This document shows positions 12,801 to 24,843 of a stretch of 64,000 bases of DNA, one piece after another. The stretch covers positions 3,947,001-4,011,000 of the forward strand of contig JAPTOF010000012.1 in the NCBI GenBank assembly GCA_028554755.1, read 5' to 3'. The position numbers were made by a program, and so were the translations under genes. Numbering within the stretch: position 1 is the stretch's first letter; each line of letters opens with the position of its first letter. The DNA is from Cordia subcordata (lineage: Eukaryota > Streptophyta > Magnoliopsida > Boraginales > Cordiaceae). Below the pieces are notes generated by a model. That model did no database searches. It was not told the DNA's origin and saw nothing but the letters and a program-made list of their open reading frames with translations.

Positions 12801-15800
12801 CTACTATGAGCAAGAGAATAATTGGTAAAAACTCCTTCAGATACCTTCTCTTTTCATTATATATAGTTCTCTTATGTGAAGATTATTGTTGATTATATTT
12901 TCAAGCTTGGCTAGTGACACCTATAGCATACAATTGTAAATTCCATTTAGAAATGAATTGAATTATTTTTTTCTTTTTTCTCTTTTTAAATAAATACAAG
13001 TTATAGTACAATGAATCCTTTCTAAGCCAGTCCTATGGTTGCAAACTTTTGTGCCAATACCAGTGGTTATCATCTGAATGCCAAACGGTGCTCTATATAA
13101 CCTCTGTAGCATGAGGATTTCTTAATACATCTACTACTGTGGAAAAAGTCCGTTAATTTTCTATCAAGGGTGATATATGCAGAGATATCATATCTACTCC
13201 TTGGCATCAAAGTATTCTTGTCAAAAATAATGTTGAGTTAGTTCTCAAGTTCTATGAGTTTTTCTGATGTAATTTTACTATTCTTTCTTGCAGGTGGGTC
13301 AGTAAGCTTATAAGAAAAAGGCATGATTCATCTGTTACAAGTGTCGCCTGGCATCCAAATAATGTGCGTATATATTCTCCAACTTTGACATGAATGGATA
13401 TCTTCAATATTGAACAGCTTATAATCACGAATCAACCAACTAGAACTGTCATTGATGATGTGATGCGAAACTTTTGTTATTCATCGGGGAAATTGATCAC
13501 ATGGTTCTTCTTTCTTTTAGTTCTTACCTTTCTGACATATTTTCAGGTTGAAGTTTGTAGGAAGAATGTTGAATTTAGTTATTTGCTCAGTTATATTCCA
13601 CACAATTTCTTCCATTTTTATACGCATTGCTATAAGTTCTTACTACAGGGCCTGCCTAAACATGACTCAGATTGGGCATGTCCCAAATGGCACTCCTACA
13701 TAAACTATAATACTAAAACACCTTATATGGGCCACGCTATCTGTTGTTAGATGAGGTGTAGGTTTATGATTTTCACTTATGATTTCTTTGTCTGATTCTC
13801 ACTTATTTGTTGGCTAAAACTATGTGATATTGCATAGATACTCCTTGCAACAACATCAACTGATGGAAAATGCCGGATATTCTCTACTTTGATCAAAGGC
13901 GTTGACGCAAAGTATGTTTTCAAAGTCACAAAGCATTATTGCTCTTCTAGAATCTAAGTTTATTTTTCTAATTTTATTTGTTGCTCGTTGGCAATGAACC
14001 AGGGATTCCAAATCTGGTCCTTCATCAGATACAAAGTTTGGAGAGGTACTTTCTTTTGTTGACTTTTTTACCTCCTCAACCTTTAGCCATGATAATGTGT
14101 GGTCGCTCTCAGTATTAGCTGTATATATTTCAAAAAATGGAACTAGAAGTCAGAGCTACTAAAAGGGTGGATTGGGCATCTTTTGACATTAGCAATCATG
14201 GACCAGTTAATGTCTGATGTGCAAATGCTTGTAAACAATGCTTTTGAAAGCCAAAATACTGAATCGCAGATTATCATATTCCACTCTAGCACCTTTTATT
14301 GGATCACCAGGCTCTGAATGAATTGATTCCCTATTCTTCCATTACTATGTTTTAAAGGTCTTCTTTTTCTGAAATTCTGCCAATATGCTATGAGTGGCTA
14401 AGTTATTTGCTTATTATTGGTATAATGGTTGGCTATATTACAGGATAACTTAGATGGTCCATATCAGCCACCAACTGAATAGTTCTCTTAGGTGTTACCA
14501 TATCTTACTAGCATTAGATACACCTTGAATTGTAGCCTTTTCTTGGTTTTCTTAGTTAAGTCTTTACCTAGTGTTCTGCAGTATTTTACTGTTGACCATA
14601 GAGAAGAAGCAAAAGAAATTAACATCATTAAGTAACCAGGATACTTTAGAAAATCATGATCTAAAATTGACCAACTCTTGAGAAGTACCCTGAAAGATGT
14701 ACCTTGTTATCATAGAATTTGTACAGGAATTAGTTGGAACAATTTTATTCAGTTCCTGTCAAGTGTACTTTTAAACAGTTTAGTCATTTGAAATTCTACC
14801 TTTCTGCTTTAATATGCAATTTATTTGAAAGATCTGAATGTGTTTATTCATGCATTCACTGAGACTCTACCCTTATATGTCCATATCTGTGTCAGCATTT
14901 ATATCTTTGAGCATTCTTCTTTGAAGCATGCGAATCTTATTTCTGCAATTCTTTTGTCCTGTTGATACAGCAAATCGTTCAGCTTGATCTCTCAATTTCC
15001 TGGGCATTTGGTGTAAAATGGTCCCCAAGTGGGAATACTTTAGCCTATGTAGGTCAGGAATCTCTCTCTTTGCCTTATGACAAATGGTTATAACTTTCTA
15101 CTTATGTGAGCTGAGTGTAGCTTTAGCCTCGTTATCAGATTGATAGCGTTTCAATGCTTGCTTATTACAATCATACATCAACAAGGATTTTTTTACTATA
15201 TCTTTTTTGAAATGACTCTTACTTCCTCAATGACTTCATCATCTCTTGATTTTGTTCAGTTAGCGTATTTTAAATGCTTTTCATCCTCAGGTCATAACTC
15301 AATGATCTACTTTGTCGACGATGTTGGTCCCTCTCCTTCAGCTCAAAGTGTTGCATTCCGTGATTTGCCTCTTCGTGATGTGGGTCAGCATCCACTCTCA
15401 AACATTCAACCATTCCCCCACATCTTAGCTGTTGTCTTAGTGATGTTGGTGAAGTGTTGTTATTTTGCAGGTTCTATTTATCTCTGAGAGAATGGTTATT
15501 GGCGTAGGATTTGATTGCTGTCCAATGTTATTTGCAGCAGATGAAAGAGGGTTATGGTAATTTAAATTGTGAAATGAATGACTTTTTATGTCTTCATCAG
15601 TGGTTTTCCTTTCTTTTCTTTGGTTATTCCTCCATGCCTGCCTTAATTTCAATAATTTCTTTGAGTGTGTGGATTCTCATTTCAATAATTTCTTTGAGTG
15701 TGTGGATTCTTTCTTTTGCATCTTTTATTTATACTGGAAAGCTGGCTGATTTTAGAAAATTTTTGTCAACATTCTCAATGTCTTCAAATAACTGTAATTC

Positions 15801-17631
15801 TGTTTTCTTGTCTTTTTCTCTTTTATGGGAGATCAATCCCTTCTGATAATTCGTCGTATATGTGTGATTTTGCCTCCATCTTACTGTTTCTATTCATCGT
15901 TGCTTTCCTTTCTTTCTTTTGGCTTGGATATTGCTTTTTTAACTAGTGGTTCTGGAAAGAATAAAAACTTAGACTTTCTTCGGCATGACAGCAATTATAT
16001 TTCTTCTTCATTGTCCATGGAATATTTACTTTCAATAACTTCAGATAGTACTGAAGTTGAAGACAGTAATAGAATGCGTTAATTACAATTGATTCTACTT
16101 CCTTTTCTCATTTTCCTTAATTATAGAAAGGGTTATTTATGAACTTTTTATACGGGTTCAGGAGCTTTGTGAGGTTTCTTGGTGAAAGAAGAGTTGCATC
16201 TTCAAGTGCTAAATATGGTTCGCAGGTAAGGTTTTGTGCATTATGAGCACAATTTATAGAGACATTAGGTGTTCAAAATTAACACCGAGACAGAGATACA
16301 TATGTATATGTATGATTTAAGAATTAGACAAAGTATTTTAAGTAAGAAATTGAAAACAAATAGCTTTTGAGCATTCAATATACAGATCAAAAGCATCTCT
16401 AGTCTAGCACCATCTGGTGATTGATGTATATGTTTCTCACATTGGTCAAGTTTCATCTTGTTATACTGTTGTTGGGTCTCAATTTTGTTGGCAATGTACG
16501 TAGAACAGATAATCTGCCTAGATGATTAAGAGTCTGTTTGGCCCAGCTTTTTGATACTTAAAAGTGTTTTTTGTGACTTTAAAAATTAAAATTGACTTGT
16601 TTGGCCCATTTTTAAAAGAACTTTTAAATAAAAACTAAAACTGAAAAACCAAGAGCTCCAAATTGGAGCTTTTCAGAAAAGGCTTTTGAAAAGCTGTTTT
16701 TATGTTATGTTAAAAATTATTTTTTTTTATTTTTTCTCAAAAATACTATTTTATATTTTTTAAAGTCCAATATTACCCTCAAAACAACTGAAAGCTTAAC
16801 TTCTAAAATATCGGACCAAACAATCAATTGCTTTTATTCAACAGCACTTCTATTCAAAGCTCTACTCTAAAAGCTCTACAGCTCAACAACTGAAATCACA
16901 CAGTTAGGCCAAATAGAGCCTAATTTGGCTTTGCAAAAGAAGGCTCATTCTGATACTAGAGGGGCTAGTTTCATATTAGAACAACACGTCACCCTCCCCC
17001 TCCTTAGAAGAAAATTTTAATAACAATAAGGTGGAAAAATAAAAAAGAAATATTCAAAGAAGTAGGTAGCCATATGGGAATATGAGTTTGCAAACTTTCA
17101 CGTCTTTGAGTTGGTGCTCATTTTAACATGGCCTTTGCTATTCTCTACTTCTTCCAGTTTTCTGAAGCGTTTGGGAAATTCTATGGCCAGTCCAAGTACG
17201 GAATGAGCAATGATACTGTTGAACCTTCAAGATTGCGAGGAAGCGTTCATGACAACTGTATTAAGTACTATTCATACTAATATCTAGTTCTCTTAATGCA
17301 TTATTATTCACTATAGCATTTGCATTTGACTCACCGCAGCTAGATGATGAAAATGAAGCATAATTCTTCTTCTCTTTTTTCCTAAAAACTCCAGTTCTAT
17401 AGTGTCACTCAAGAAGGCAGGAGATCGCACAGTAACTCGATTCAGCACCTCGGGTGAGTTCAAGCTGGCTTTGACCATTGATCATTATGTCAAATTGCGT
17501 AATTCATATTATTATGTTCTGAGAAGCCTAATGTTACCAACACAGGGTTGGACGGGAAATTGGTCATTTGGGATATGCACAACCAAGAGGATTTAATTGA
17601 ATACGCAGGAGCTAAAATTTTTTCAAGGTAA
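9826..17631 (+). CDS. ARPC1: Actin-related protein 2/3 complex subunit 1 (WD40)
   Basis: Fifteen exons: 9826-9895, 10646-10731, 11737-11813, 11894-11988, 12755-12824, 13294-13363, 13838-13911, 14003-14045, 14971-15052, 15291-15379, 15471-15556, 16162-16225, 17158-17264, 17395-17453 and 17546-17631. All borders are GT-AG and the phases close to 385 residues, close to the usual plant length. Diagnostic blocks are [66 protein letters not shown] and the terminal WD unit [13 protein letters not shown]1 is the beta-propeller subunit of the Arp2/3 complex, which nucleates branched actin filaments; in plants it affects trichome and pavement-cell shape. A Tourist-like MITE lies in intron 12. No disruption was found. 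Confidence 0.93.
15646..15710. repeat. Tandem duplication in ARPC1 intron 11
   Basis: Two copies of a 32-bp unit beginning ATTTCAATAATTTCTTTGAG are separated by one base. They lie wholly inside the intron, so the protein is not affected. Confidence 0.85.
16530..16920. mobile_element. Tourist-like (PIF/Harbinger-type) MITE in ARPC1 intron 12
   Basis: A 391-bp non-coding element. The left end GAGTCTGTTTGGCC and the reverse-complemented right end GGCTCTATTTGGCC match at 11 of 14 positions. The element is flanked by TAA on both sides (16527-16529 and 16921-16923), the 3-bp target duplication typical of PIF/Harbinger and Tourist elements. The interior is AT-rich with partial internal palindromy (AAAGCTTTTC-like segments). 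No transposase is encoded. Confidence 0.7.
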
Positions 17632-18115
17632 CATTACGAAGGTGGGCATGTTGAGTTGCACATGAACAAGCCTGGTGCGTTTAGTATGTTGAGTTTGATC
17701 CTTAAACTGATCGTCTAATTACATCTGATATAATACATTTGTAATTCCTTTTGTACAAATGATGAATGTGTGCGGTAGAATAGCTTGCTTTGTTTTTATT
17801 TCCCTAAGTTGGCTGTGAAGGAAAGTGGATTTTTGGACATTTGATTACAATATATGTTCGTGGATTTGCAACTTATTGGTCTAATGTTTATACATCATTA
17901 ACGTAGCATCTTATTTTCAATTGTCATCATTAGCACCTATTGTGAATTAAGATTATTATTGTTGCTACCATGATTATATTAACATTTCCCGAGGAAGACT
18001 CGAGGGATGAGGCATTGTCCTCTTTTGAGAATATTATCTTCAAATTGTGACCTCGAAGACGACAGATGAAACCGATTAATCTAAATATTACGTTGAATAC
18101 ATATATATTGAAGAA

Positions 18116-18495
18116 GGTTAATTCCTTTGCAACTCTCTGAACTATGACATATGAGATATTTTGATTCTTGAACTATTAATACGAGACTTTTTGTCCTTAA
18201 ATTATTAATTGTTTGACATTGATGGTTCTTTTAGTCATTTCTGTTAAAAAAATTAGCTACTTTTGTCCAGAAACTAGTTAATTATTTTCAAAAACTAAAG
18301 TTACTTTGCAGGATCATAGCATATAAATAGCTAAAAGAATTCAACTATGACCTTAATATTTTGACTGAAATAGTTGAAAGGACTAATATATTATTTAACA
18401 ATTAATAATTCAAGGACTAAAAATTTCACTTTGATAGTTCAAGAATCAAAATATATCGCTCTTCATAGTGTAGGAGCCTGTGAAAGAATTAATCC
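18116..18495. mobile_element. Inverted-repeat element, MITE-like
   Basis: About 380 bp whose two ends are imperfect reverse complements over roughly 100 bp each. Left GGTTAATTCCTTT pairs with right GGATTAATTCTTT (reverse complement). Further in, TTTTGATTCTTGAACTAT occurs at both ends in opposite orientation. Non-coding. The family is not identified. Confidence 0.55.
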
Positions 18496-18881
18496 AAAGA
18501 TAATTTAGGGTTACAATTCCAATTAACTTTATATTACTTCCGCTACCTCCCACGGCGGGCCAAACACACGGTGTTTTAAAAAACAAAAGCTTCACAAACT
18601 CCATCCACTGAGTAATGGGAGTGAATAAATTGATTCCTTGAAGGTATCAGGCAGATGTATGTGTCTTAAGGTTCAGGACTATTTGGCTTGACGATGAAAA
18701 TTTAGCTATTAAGATATGTATCTTTCAACAACAGAACTTTCGATAAAAATACTATTGAACAAAAACAATCAACAATTTGACCTAACAAGGCATTAATGAA
18801 AGTCGTAGATAATCTCACCTTATATTTCAAGTACTAAGCTTTGTACTGTAGCAGGTATACATAACAAAGGTACAAGGTATA

Positions 18882-19095
18882 GGGCCGTTTAGATTGGCTT
18901 TTTTCAATAATTTTTTAAAAATAATTTTTTTTTAAAAGCTGAAAATTTTAACTTTCAAAAAAACTGTATTTGAATTTTTTTCAGAATTTCAACTTCTTTG
19001 GAAGCCAAATTAAATAATTATTATAAATTTAATGTAATTTTTTTTATAAAAAAAATACTTTTTCCTAAAAAAAAAAAACCAATCCTAACAGGCCC
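18882..19095. mobile_element. AT-rich MITE, copy 2
   Basis: About 214 bp. Left end GGGCCGTTTAGATTGG and reverse-complemented right end GGGCCTGTTAGGATTGG form imperfect terminal inverted repeats. ATA flanks both sides, a possible 3-bp target duplication. The interior matches the copy at 2533-2742. Non-coding. Confidence 0.55.
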
Positions 19096-20129
19096 ATAAT
19101 CAAACGATTCACGCTGTTACTTCCCTGACCCAGCGAATTAGGGGAGTTCCGTAAACCAAACTGCCTTGTATTAGAAAATCTCTCAAACTACATAGCATTT
19201 AGGGCAGACTTCTGTATCTTAAGGATTTTGTTACAGTATCTCACAAGGCCATCTTAATAAACCATGCCACAGGCTTGGAACAGCTCAAGCCAAAATGGAC
19301 AACATGCCGCTGCTGTCACAGCATCTGCCTATTCCAGTAAAGCTTCTATTCAATGTGCATTACAAACAAATGTAATGATGGAATGAGGAAGAGTAACAAA
19401 AGAACAAGACTTAAGGTCCCCAACAGGGAATGGCTGGTACATATAAATCATCGCAGGAGCAAGTTTACCATTTCTTGATACAGTATATCTTTTCCTTTAC
19501 CAGATCGTTGTACACGCTGATTTGTCTTTACTAGATCGTTATACCCACTGAAATGTGAACTAGAAATCTTTTATATTTTGCTTCCAAAGTAAGAGGAACA
19601 ATACAATGCAAGATGGTTTGAAGTTAGAGGACCAATACAACCGTAAGACGGTATCTGTCCAACTCGACTGCTACATGAATCTTACCACACTAATTTGGAG
19701 AAAGGAAAAACATAAAAACCCAACTCAAGCCAGCCTCATAGTGAACTGTGGTAGCTACAGAACTACACAAGGATAGTACTCTTAGCAGATAAGAAACATT
19801 TGATCCTAAATTTCCCTTGGGAAACAAGGGCCCCATTAGGTCAAATTAAACAAATTCCACTAATGCGAGAAACTGATAAATTACATTATGAAACTGTTAA
19901 AATAATAAGCCACATCAGCACATCAGCTAGTGGCAAACTGATAAATATTCTCAAACCCACCGGGTAAGGATTCTGCTTATAAATGGATTCAATAAATACA
20001 AACATGAAGAACTCTTATTCAGGATACAAAAACTTGTTCTTCTAGTAATACCATTAATTCCTACAACTCTCGACAAGCTGCATAAAAAAGCCACAAACCA
20101 CAGACAAAATGAATATACTGACCTCCAGA

Positions 20130-20915
20130 TCAGAAAATTATGTCCTTGTCTTTTTGTGAAGCTTGGGCCAGCAAGTTATGAGCTGAATCAAGTGGGACAC
20201 CTTTTGTCAAAGCAATTTCCTCAGCAACCTTCTCTTCTGCATAGCGCTTGGCAGCAGCCATCTGTTTCTCAATTTCCTTTTTCTTGTAACCTTGTATCTT
20301 CTTTAGCCGGAAAAAATCTTCTCTTTCCAATTCATCCAGTTCTCCCTTAATGTAAGTTATTGTGTTCTCTAAACGTGGCTTCACAACATTCTCCAGTGCA
20401 TTAACCCTACGGTTTGTGGTCTTGATTGCTTCATCGAGAGTCAAGAATGATGTTTGGAGAGAAGCAAGCTCAACAAGCAGCTCAATGGTCTTCACATAAG
20501 CACCACGACAAGCCTGTATTTGTTGTCCACCTCTTGCTAATCCAGTGAGGTCATTCTTCGACTCTCCTTCAGTAAAATATTCGAACTTGGGGAGCTTCAC
20601 ACCAGCAATATTTTCTTGGCGTGATCTAACTTTAAGAGTTGCATTCTGGACATTTTCAAGAACAACATGTTTGACGTTGTCACCAGCAACATATTTGGCT
20701 TCTGTCATTGAAAAATAAGAAGTCTTCATTATCTCTCCCATTGACTCTTTGGTTGAAACAATCTTCTTGAGAATTTGCCGGAACTGCACTGTCAAAGCAT
20801 CACTTTTCTTCTTGAGCAAAGCATGGCCTCTTGTAGCACCAACAAGGCGAGCTTTCATAACACCAAGCATTGTAACTGTAGGAACAACATTCAACCGCTG
20901 GCTTTGCCCAGACAT
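20130..20915 (-). CDS. VHA-D: V-type proton ATPase subunit D
   Basis: One uninterrupted coding exon of 261 residues, the usual plant length. It starts MSGQSQRLNVVPTVTMLG and contains the conserved KARLVGATRGHALLKKKSDAL segment, a central ARGGQQIQ block and the C-terminal NRRVNALENVVKPRLENT region. Long helical segments at both ends form the antiparallel coiled coil of the central rotor shaft. Subunit D belongs to the V1 sector and couples ATP hydrolysis to rotation of the membrane ring that pumps protons into vacuole and Golgi lumens. The ATG at 20915 is fixed by conservation. Just upstream is a splice acceptor (20932-20933 on the plus strand), so the 5' leader is split by a long intron, a common arrangement for plant housekeeping genes. 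Confidence 0.96.
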   Translation of the reverse strand: MSGQSQRLNVVPTVTMLGVMKARLVGATRGHALLKKKSDALTVQFRQILKKIVSTKESMGEIMKTSYFSMTEAKYVAGDNVKHVVLENVQNATLKVRSRQENIAGVKLPKFEYFTEGESKNDLTGLARGGQQIQACRGAYVKTIELLVELASLQTSFLTLDEAIKTTNRRVNALENVVKPRLENTITYIKGELDELEREDFFRLKKIQGYKKKEIEKQMAAAKRYAEEKVAEEIALTKGVPLDSAHNLLAQASQKDKDIIF

Positions 20916-20931
20916 TTTTCTAGGTTTTTAG

Positions 20932-22035
20932 CTGAAAGAAGAGGGCAAAGATATTAGCTATCAGAAAACTAGTTACACTTTTCCATTTTAACCATGGTGT
21001 TGGTGGGTTGATATGATAGATATTGCAAGAGTGCTAATTGAGATAACAATAAAATTCCACCGAACTGCCTGTGCTAAATCAAGTACCATCACCATACTTG
21101 CAAAAATTTTCAAACTTGTGCAATGATGCATACTTTACTAAAATGAGAAAAGAAAATTAAAACACATCTCTTCGTCTTTCTTAACTTTTTGGAAGCCCAC
21201 AAAGCAAGAAGGTTATCTTATATAATTTATTTCGTGCTTACAAAATTCTAATTATTTATTTGGTCGTCACAACTTTCTTCAAGATTTGGATAAAAATTCT
21301 TCCAATTCCTTTCACCCGAGCCTATTATGTATGTATATATGTATTTCACTTTAAATTTAAACTGTTCCCTAACAATATGCAATCTAGAATTTATAACTTG
21401 CTTCACCTAGTTCAAGGCAAATTGAGCTCCACTCGAACAAAACTAGAACAACGTCATACACGAAAATCATTTCTTCCCACTAGGTGACTGCTGATTATAC
21501 GGAATTCACTATGCAACGAAATAATCTGTAATATTTGCTCAACTTCAAACACATAGCTATAAATTTCCTTCAGTCAAAATTCCCTAAAATTGACTAAATG
21601 CGCTCCCGAGATCACATCCCAATAAAAAATTAACAGCATTTCTCCGCATTACAAAACCCTAAACAGTGTACAAGCTAACATATGTAATGCATAAATACAA
21701 TAATAGATCCATTTCTTTTCACGTAACTAAAAATAAAAAATTAACCTTCGAAATTTTCTCTATTTAAAAAACCAGACGCTAAATTTGTTCCGTAATTCCA
21801 GATCACGCGGCAATAAAAACTATAAAAACAATAAATAAATAAATAAAATTCTCAAAAGCACCCGAATTGAAAGAACTAACTGATAAGCCCAATCAATTAA
21901 CTCCAAAATTACAAGTTAAACAAACAAAAATTTAGCAACACTTAATATATATATATACCTAGATATATAATATTGTATATACATACAAACATACATATAT
22001 ACATATACATATGTATATAATATACCTGAGCTTAC
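20932..22035 (-). other. 5' leader intron of VHA-D
   Basis: On the minus strand a donor TCAAG|GTAAG at 22035 and a pyrimidine-rich acceptor CTTCTTTCAG ending at 20932 bracket 1,104 bp immediately before the start codon. An alternative donor CTCAG|GTATA lies about 10 bp inside. The intron is AT-rich with TA/CATA simple repeats near 21945-22025. First introns of this kind often raise expression of plant genes. Splicing is inferred, not shown. Confidence 0.55.
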
Positions 22036-22261
22036 CTTGAGTTGGTGAAGAAGAGTGATGAGTCGGGGTAGGGTAGGAGTGATCGACGCCGGAGAGGATT
22101 GGATCGCCGACTAGAGAAGGGTTTGAGACGTATCAGTTTAACTAATTATTATTATTCAGAAATTTCTGAAACTTTGTTTCCGTCTTTTCTAGTCCGTGTG
22201 CTCTCTACTGCTAATGATCCAGCGATGCAATATTTGACCATTTTTTGTTAGATTAAATACC

Positions 22262-22264
<3 letters not shown>
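22036..22264 (-). promoter_or_regulatory. First leader exon and promoter of VHA-D
   Basis: The segment 22036 to about 22140 is richer in GC and pyrimidines on the minus strand than its surroundings, as expected for a leader exon. The promoter would lie to the right, next to a long TA microsatellite. The transcription start was not fixed. Confidence 0.35.

Positions 22265-22323
<59 letters not shown>
22265..22323. repeat. TA microsatellite, about 29 units
   Basis: A pure alternating TA run of about 58 bp in the upstream region of VHA-D. It is likely length-variable between individuals. Confidence 0.95.
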
Positions 22324-22326
<3 letters not shown>

Positions 22327-22795
22327 TCTATCGCCCGTGTTCCGTGTCATGCACGAATTATAAAATATATGACCTTTTTTTAAAAAGTATTTTATATTAC
22401 TAAACATTGCAATTAATCGTATTTTACCAAATAGGTCAATATTTGATAAGAACCAAATTACCAAGTTACCACAGGTATATACAATCAATCTAGATTATGT
22501 GTTATGATTTTCAGTTGTACATAATATGTTAGTACTAAAATAAATTAGTAAATCAATATAAATCTCACTAAATAAGGCAATTTTGAATAAATTTGAATAT
22601 AAATCTTAACGATTGGCTAATGTGCAATTAAGGTTTCAATGTTTGAATAGCCGTAGATTGAGACTTGAAAATAGGAGTACATAACAGAAGGTTATATTTG
22701 TACGACACTTGTCGTTATATTTGTGCAACACTTGTCAATATTATATTGAATTGGGTTTTTCTATATAATATAACTAGTGTGACACCCGTGCGATG
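22324..22795. other. AT-rich DNA left of the hAT element
   Basis: No gene seen. A tandem pair of GTTATATTTGTNCNACACTTGTC units lies near 22691-22733. It ends in a CCGTGC-GAT-GCACGG hairpin (22786-22800), and a related CCCGTGTTCCGTGTCATGCACG occurs at 22333, so this stretch is probably itself part of an older repeat. Confidence 0.4.
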
Positions 22796-22803
22796 CACGG
22801 AGA
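22796..22803. repeat. Left 8-bp target-site duplication of the hAT element
   Basis: CACGGAGA immediately precedes the left terminus. The right copy at 27776-27783 is CACGGGGA, matching at 7 of 8 positions. An 8-bp duplication is diagnostic for hAT transposons. Confidence 0.85.
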
Positions 22804-23008
22804 TAGGGATGGCAACGGGACGAGTGACTTAGGGTACCCGGCACGGCCAACCCGCTAAAAATCCGATAAAAATCCGTCCCGTTAAGAGCCCGGAACGAAC
22901 CCAGAACGATTAAAAATACCCGTTAGGGTTTGGGACGGAACTGGGAGTGACCTCCGGATACCCGGAACAATAACCGGTACTGTACCGTGTACATACATAC
23001 ATGCATAC

Positions 23009-23064
23009 ATACATATATATATATATATATATACACATACATACATATATATATATATATATAT
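23009..23064. repeat. AT/CATA microsatellites inside the hAT element
   Basis: Two (AT)n runs separated by CACATACATACA lie in the left non-coding part of the transposon. Confidence 0.9.
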
Positions 23065-24594
23065 TTAATTATATATGTACATATATATACACATATATAT
23101 ATCCATACCTTATTATATAATTTATATTAATATCTCAATATATTTTATATTTATTAATTAATTATAGTTATATTGATAATATTTTTTATATGCATACTTA
23201 TTAGGACTATATAAAAAACTATAATAGTTAGAACTATAAAAGAACTAGTTATATGATTAGTTTAAATATGATTATATCAAAAATCATACCAATTCTAGTT
23301 ATATGATTAACTTTAGTTAGAATTATACTAAATAACAAACTAAGTCTAATTATATAGCTACACTAACTTTAGTTACATAGGTATCTAAATATGTTTTACA
23401 TTTATTAATTAATTGTAGTTATATATATGTATATGTATATGATACAATAAATAAAGAAGCAAAAATTATTACTTTTGTTGATAGTAGTAAAGTTTTAACC
23501 TTTTAGTCTTTAAAATTTAACTTATAAAACTATACCAATATCTCAAAATATTTTATATTTATTAGTTTAGTATAACTTACTAATCAAATTTTAATTTTTA
23601 TAGAAAAATTTAAAAATGACTAATTATTTTTTGATCAAGAAAAGCTCACTAACTAAAACAAAAAATTTAAACACTTTTCTAAAAAAGAAACTTAAAACTA
23701 AGAGATTTACTATGTACTAGAAAAAATATTTAAAACAAATAAGATTGAAAAAGAAAAAAAAGATTTCAGACCATTGATCTAACTCCACTTATAACTTATA
23801 TAGCTAATTTAATTTGAGAATTATAATTAAAAATACCCTGAATTTTATATAACTTCCTAATCAAATCTTAAATCTTTTATATACATAGTTTTTAAAATTA
23901 TATAAATGACTAATCAAATATACATTTTTTTATAGAAAAAACTTAAAAGCTGAATAATTCTTTTTTTTTTTGGGTTGGTCAAGAAAAAGATGACTAATAA
24001 AAGCTAAAAATTTAAACTATCTTACAAAAAGAAAAGTTAAAAATAAAAGATTTATTAAAAAAATATTTTTTAAAAAAGAATAGTCTTTAGTCCACCAAGT
24101 CAGTGAGTCACCAGCGTCCAACCCTAGTCAACAATTTCATTTCGTTTCTTCCATTTCGTTTCGCTACCTCTTCCGCCGCCGCAAGCCTGCAACTTCACAC
24201 TGAAAGAAAAAGTGAAGAAATTCGTGCAAAGCAAAGCAAAGCAAAGTTTTATCAGTGTTGTAAGTTTCATCTTTCTTTTCTTCTTCTTCATCATCATCTT
24301 TGTAATTAATATTTTTCAAAAAATTAGATGGTAATGAAACGAATCAAACGATTATTGTTATACTCTCATATGTATCATTTAGAACGACGTCAAAACATTA
24401 TAATATATCATGACAGAGCACTGAAACAAGCTTTACGGGTAGATTTTCAATCTAGATGATTCATTCGACCAAAAGAGAAAAGAAAAAGAAAAAGAAAAAT
24501 ATTTGGGGTCAGGAGTTAAATGTTTCATTCCAAAAATATTTTCAATCTAGATGAGGAATATATTTTAATATTTGGGGTCAAGAGTTAAATGCTT

Positions 24595-24658
24595 GCTTTA
24601 CGAATTTTATGCTTTACGAATTTATACTTTACGAATTTTATGCTTTACGAATTTTATG
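24595..24658. repeat. Tandem GCTTTACGAATTTTAT repeat
   Basis: About four imperfect copies of a 16-bp unit lie upstream of the transposase start inside the hAT element. A diverged fifth copy (GCTTTATGAATTTTATG) follows near 24691. This is possibly leader or intron sequence of the transposase gene. Confidence 0.75.
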
Positions 24659-24843
24659 TTTCTTGCTTAATCAACTGAACACTAGTTTCTTGCTTTATGA
24701 ATTTTATGTTTTTTATTCTGTTTTGTGTTATGATATCAAGGTATTTTGTATTCTATTTCTTGACTTTGATTGTTGATTATTGATTGTATGCTTTAGAATT
24801 AATTGTAATATTAGTTATTATAATGTCAAATGTTAATTAGGCC

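Larger units (their letters stand above)
17632..20129. other. Intergenic DNA between convergent ARPC1 and VHA-D
   Basis: No gene recognised. It holds the two 3' ends facing each other, an inverted-repeat element (18116-18495) and an AT-rich MITE (18882-19095). The stretch from about 19100 to 20129 has no convincing ORF; its right part is presumably 3' UTR of VHA-D. Confidence 0.5.

Noticed and set aside
24103..24309. ORF in the left half of the hAT element
   Set aside because: It lies before the transposase start and shows no domain; probably transposase leader sequence.
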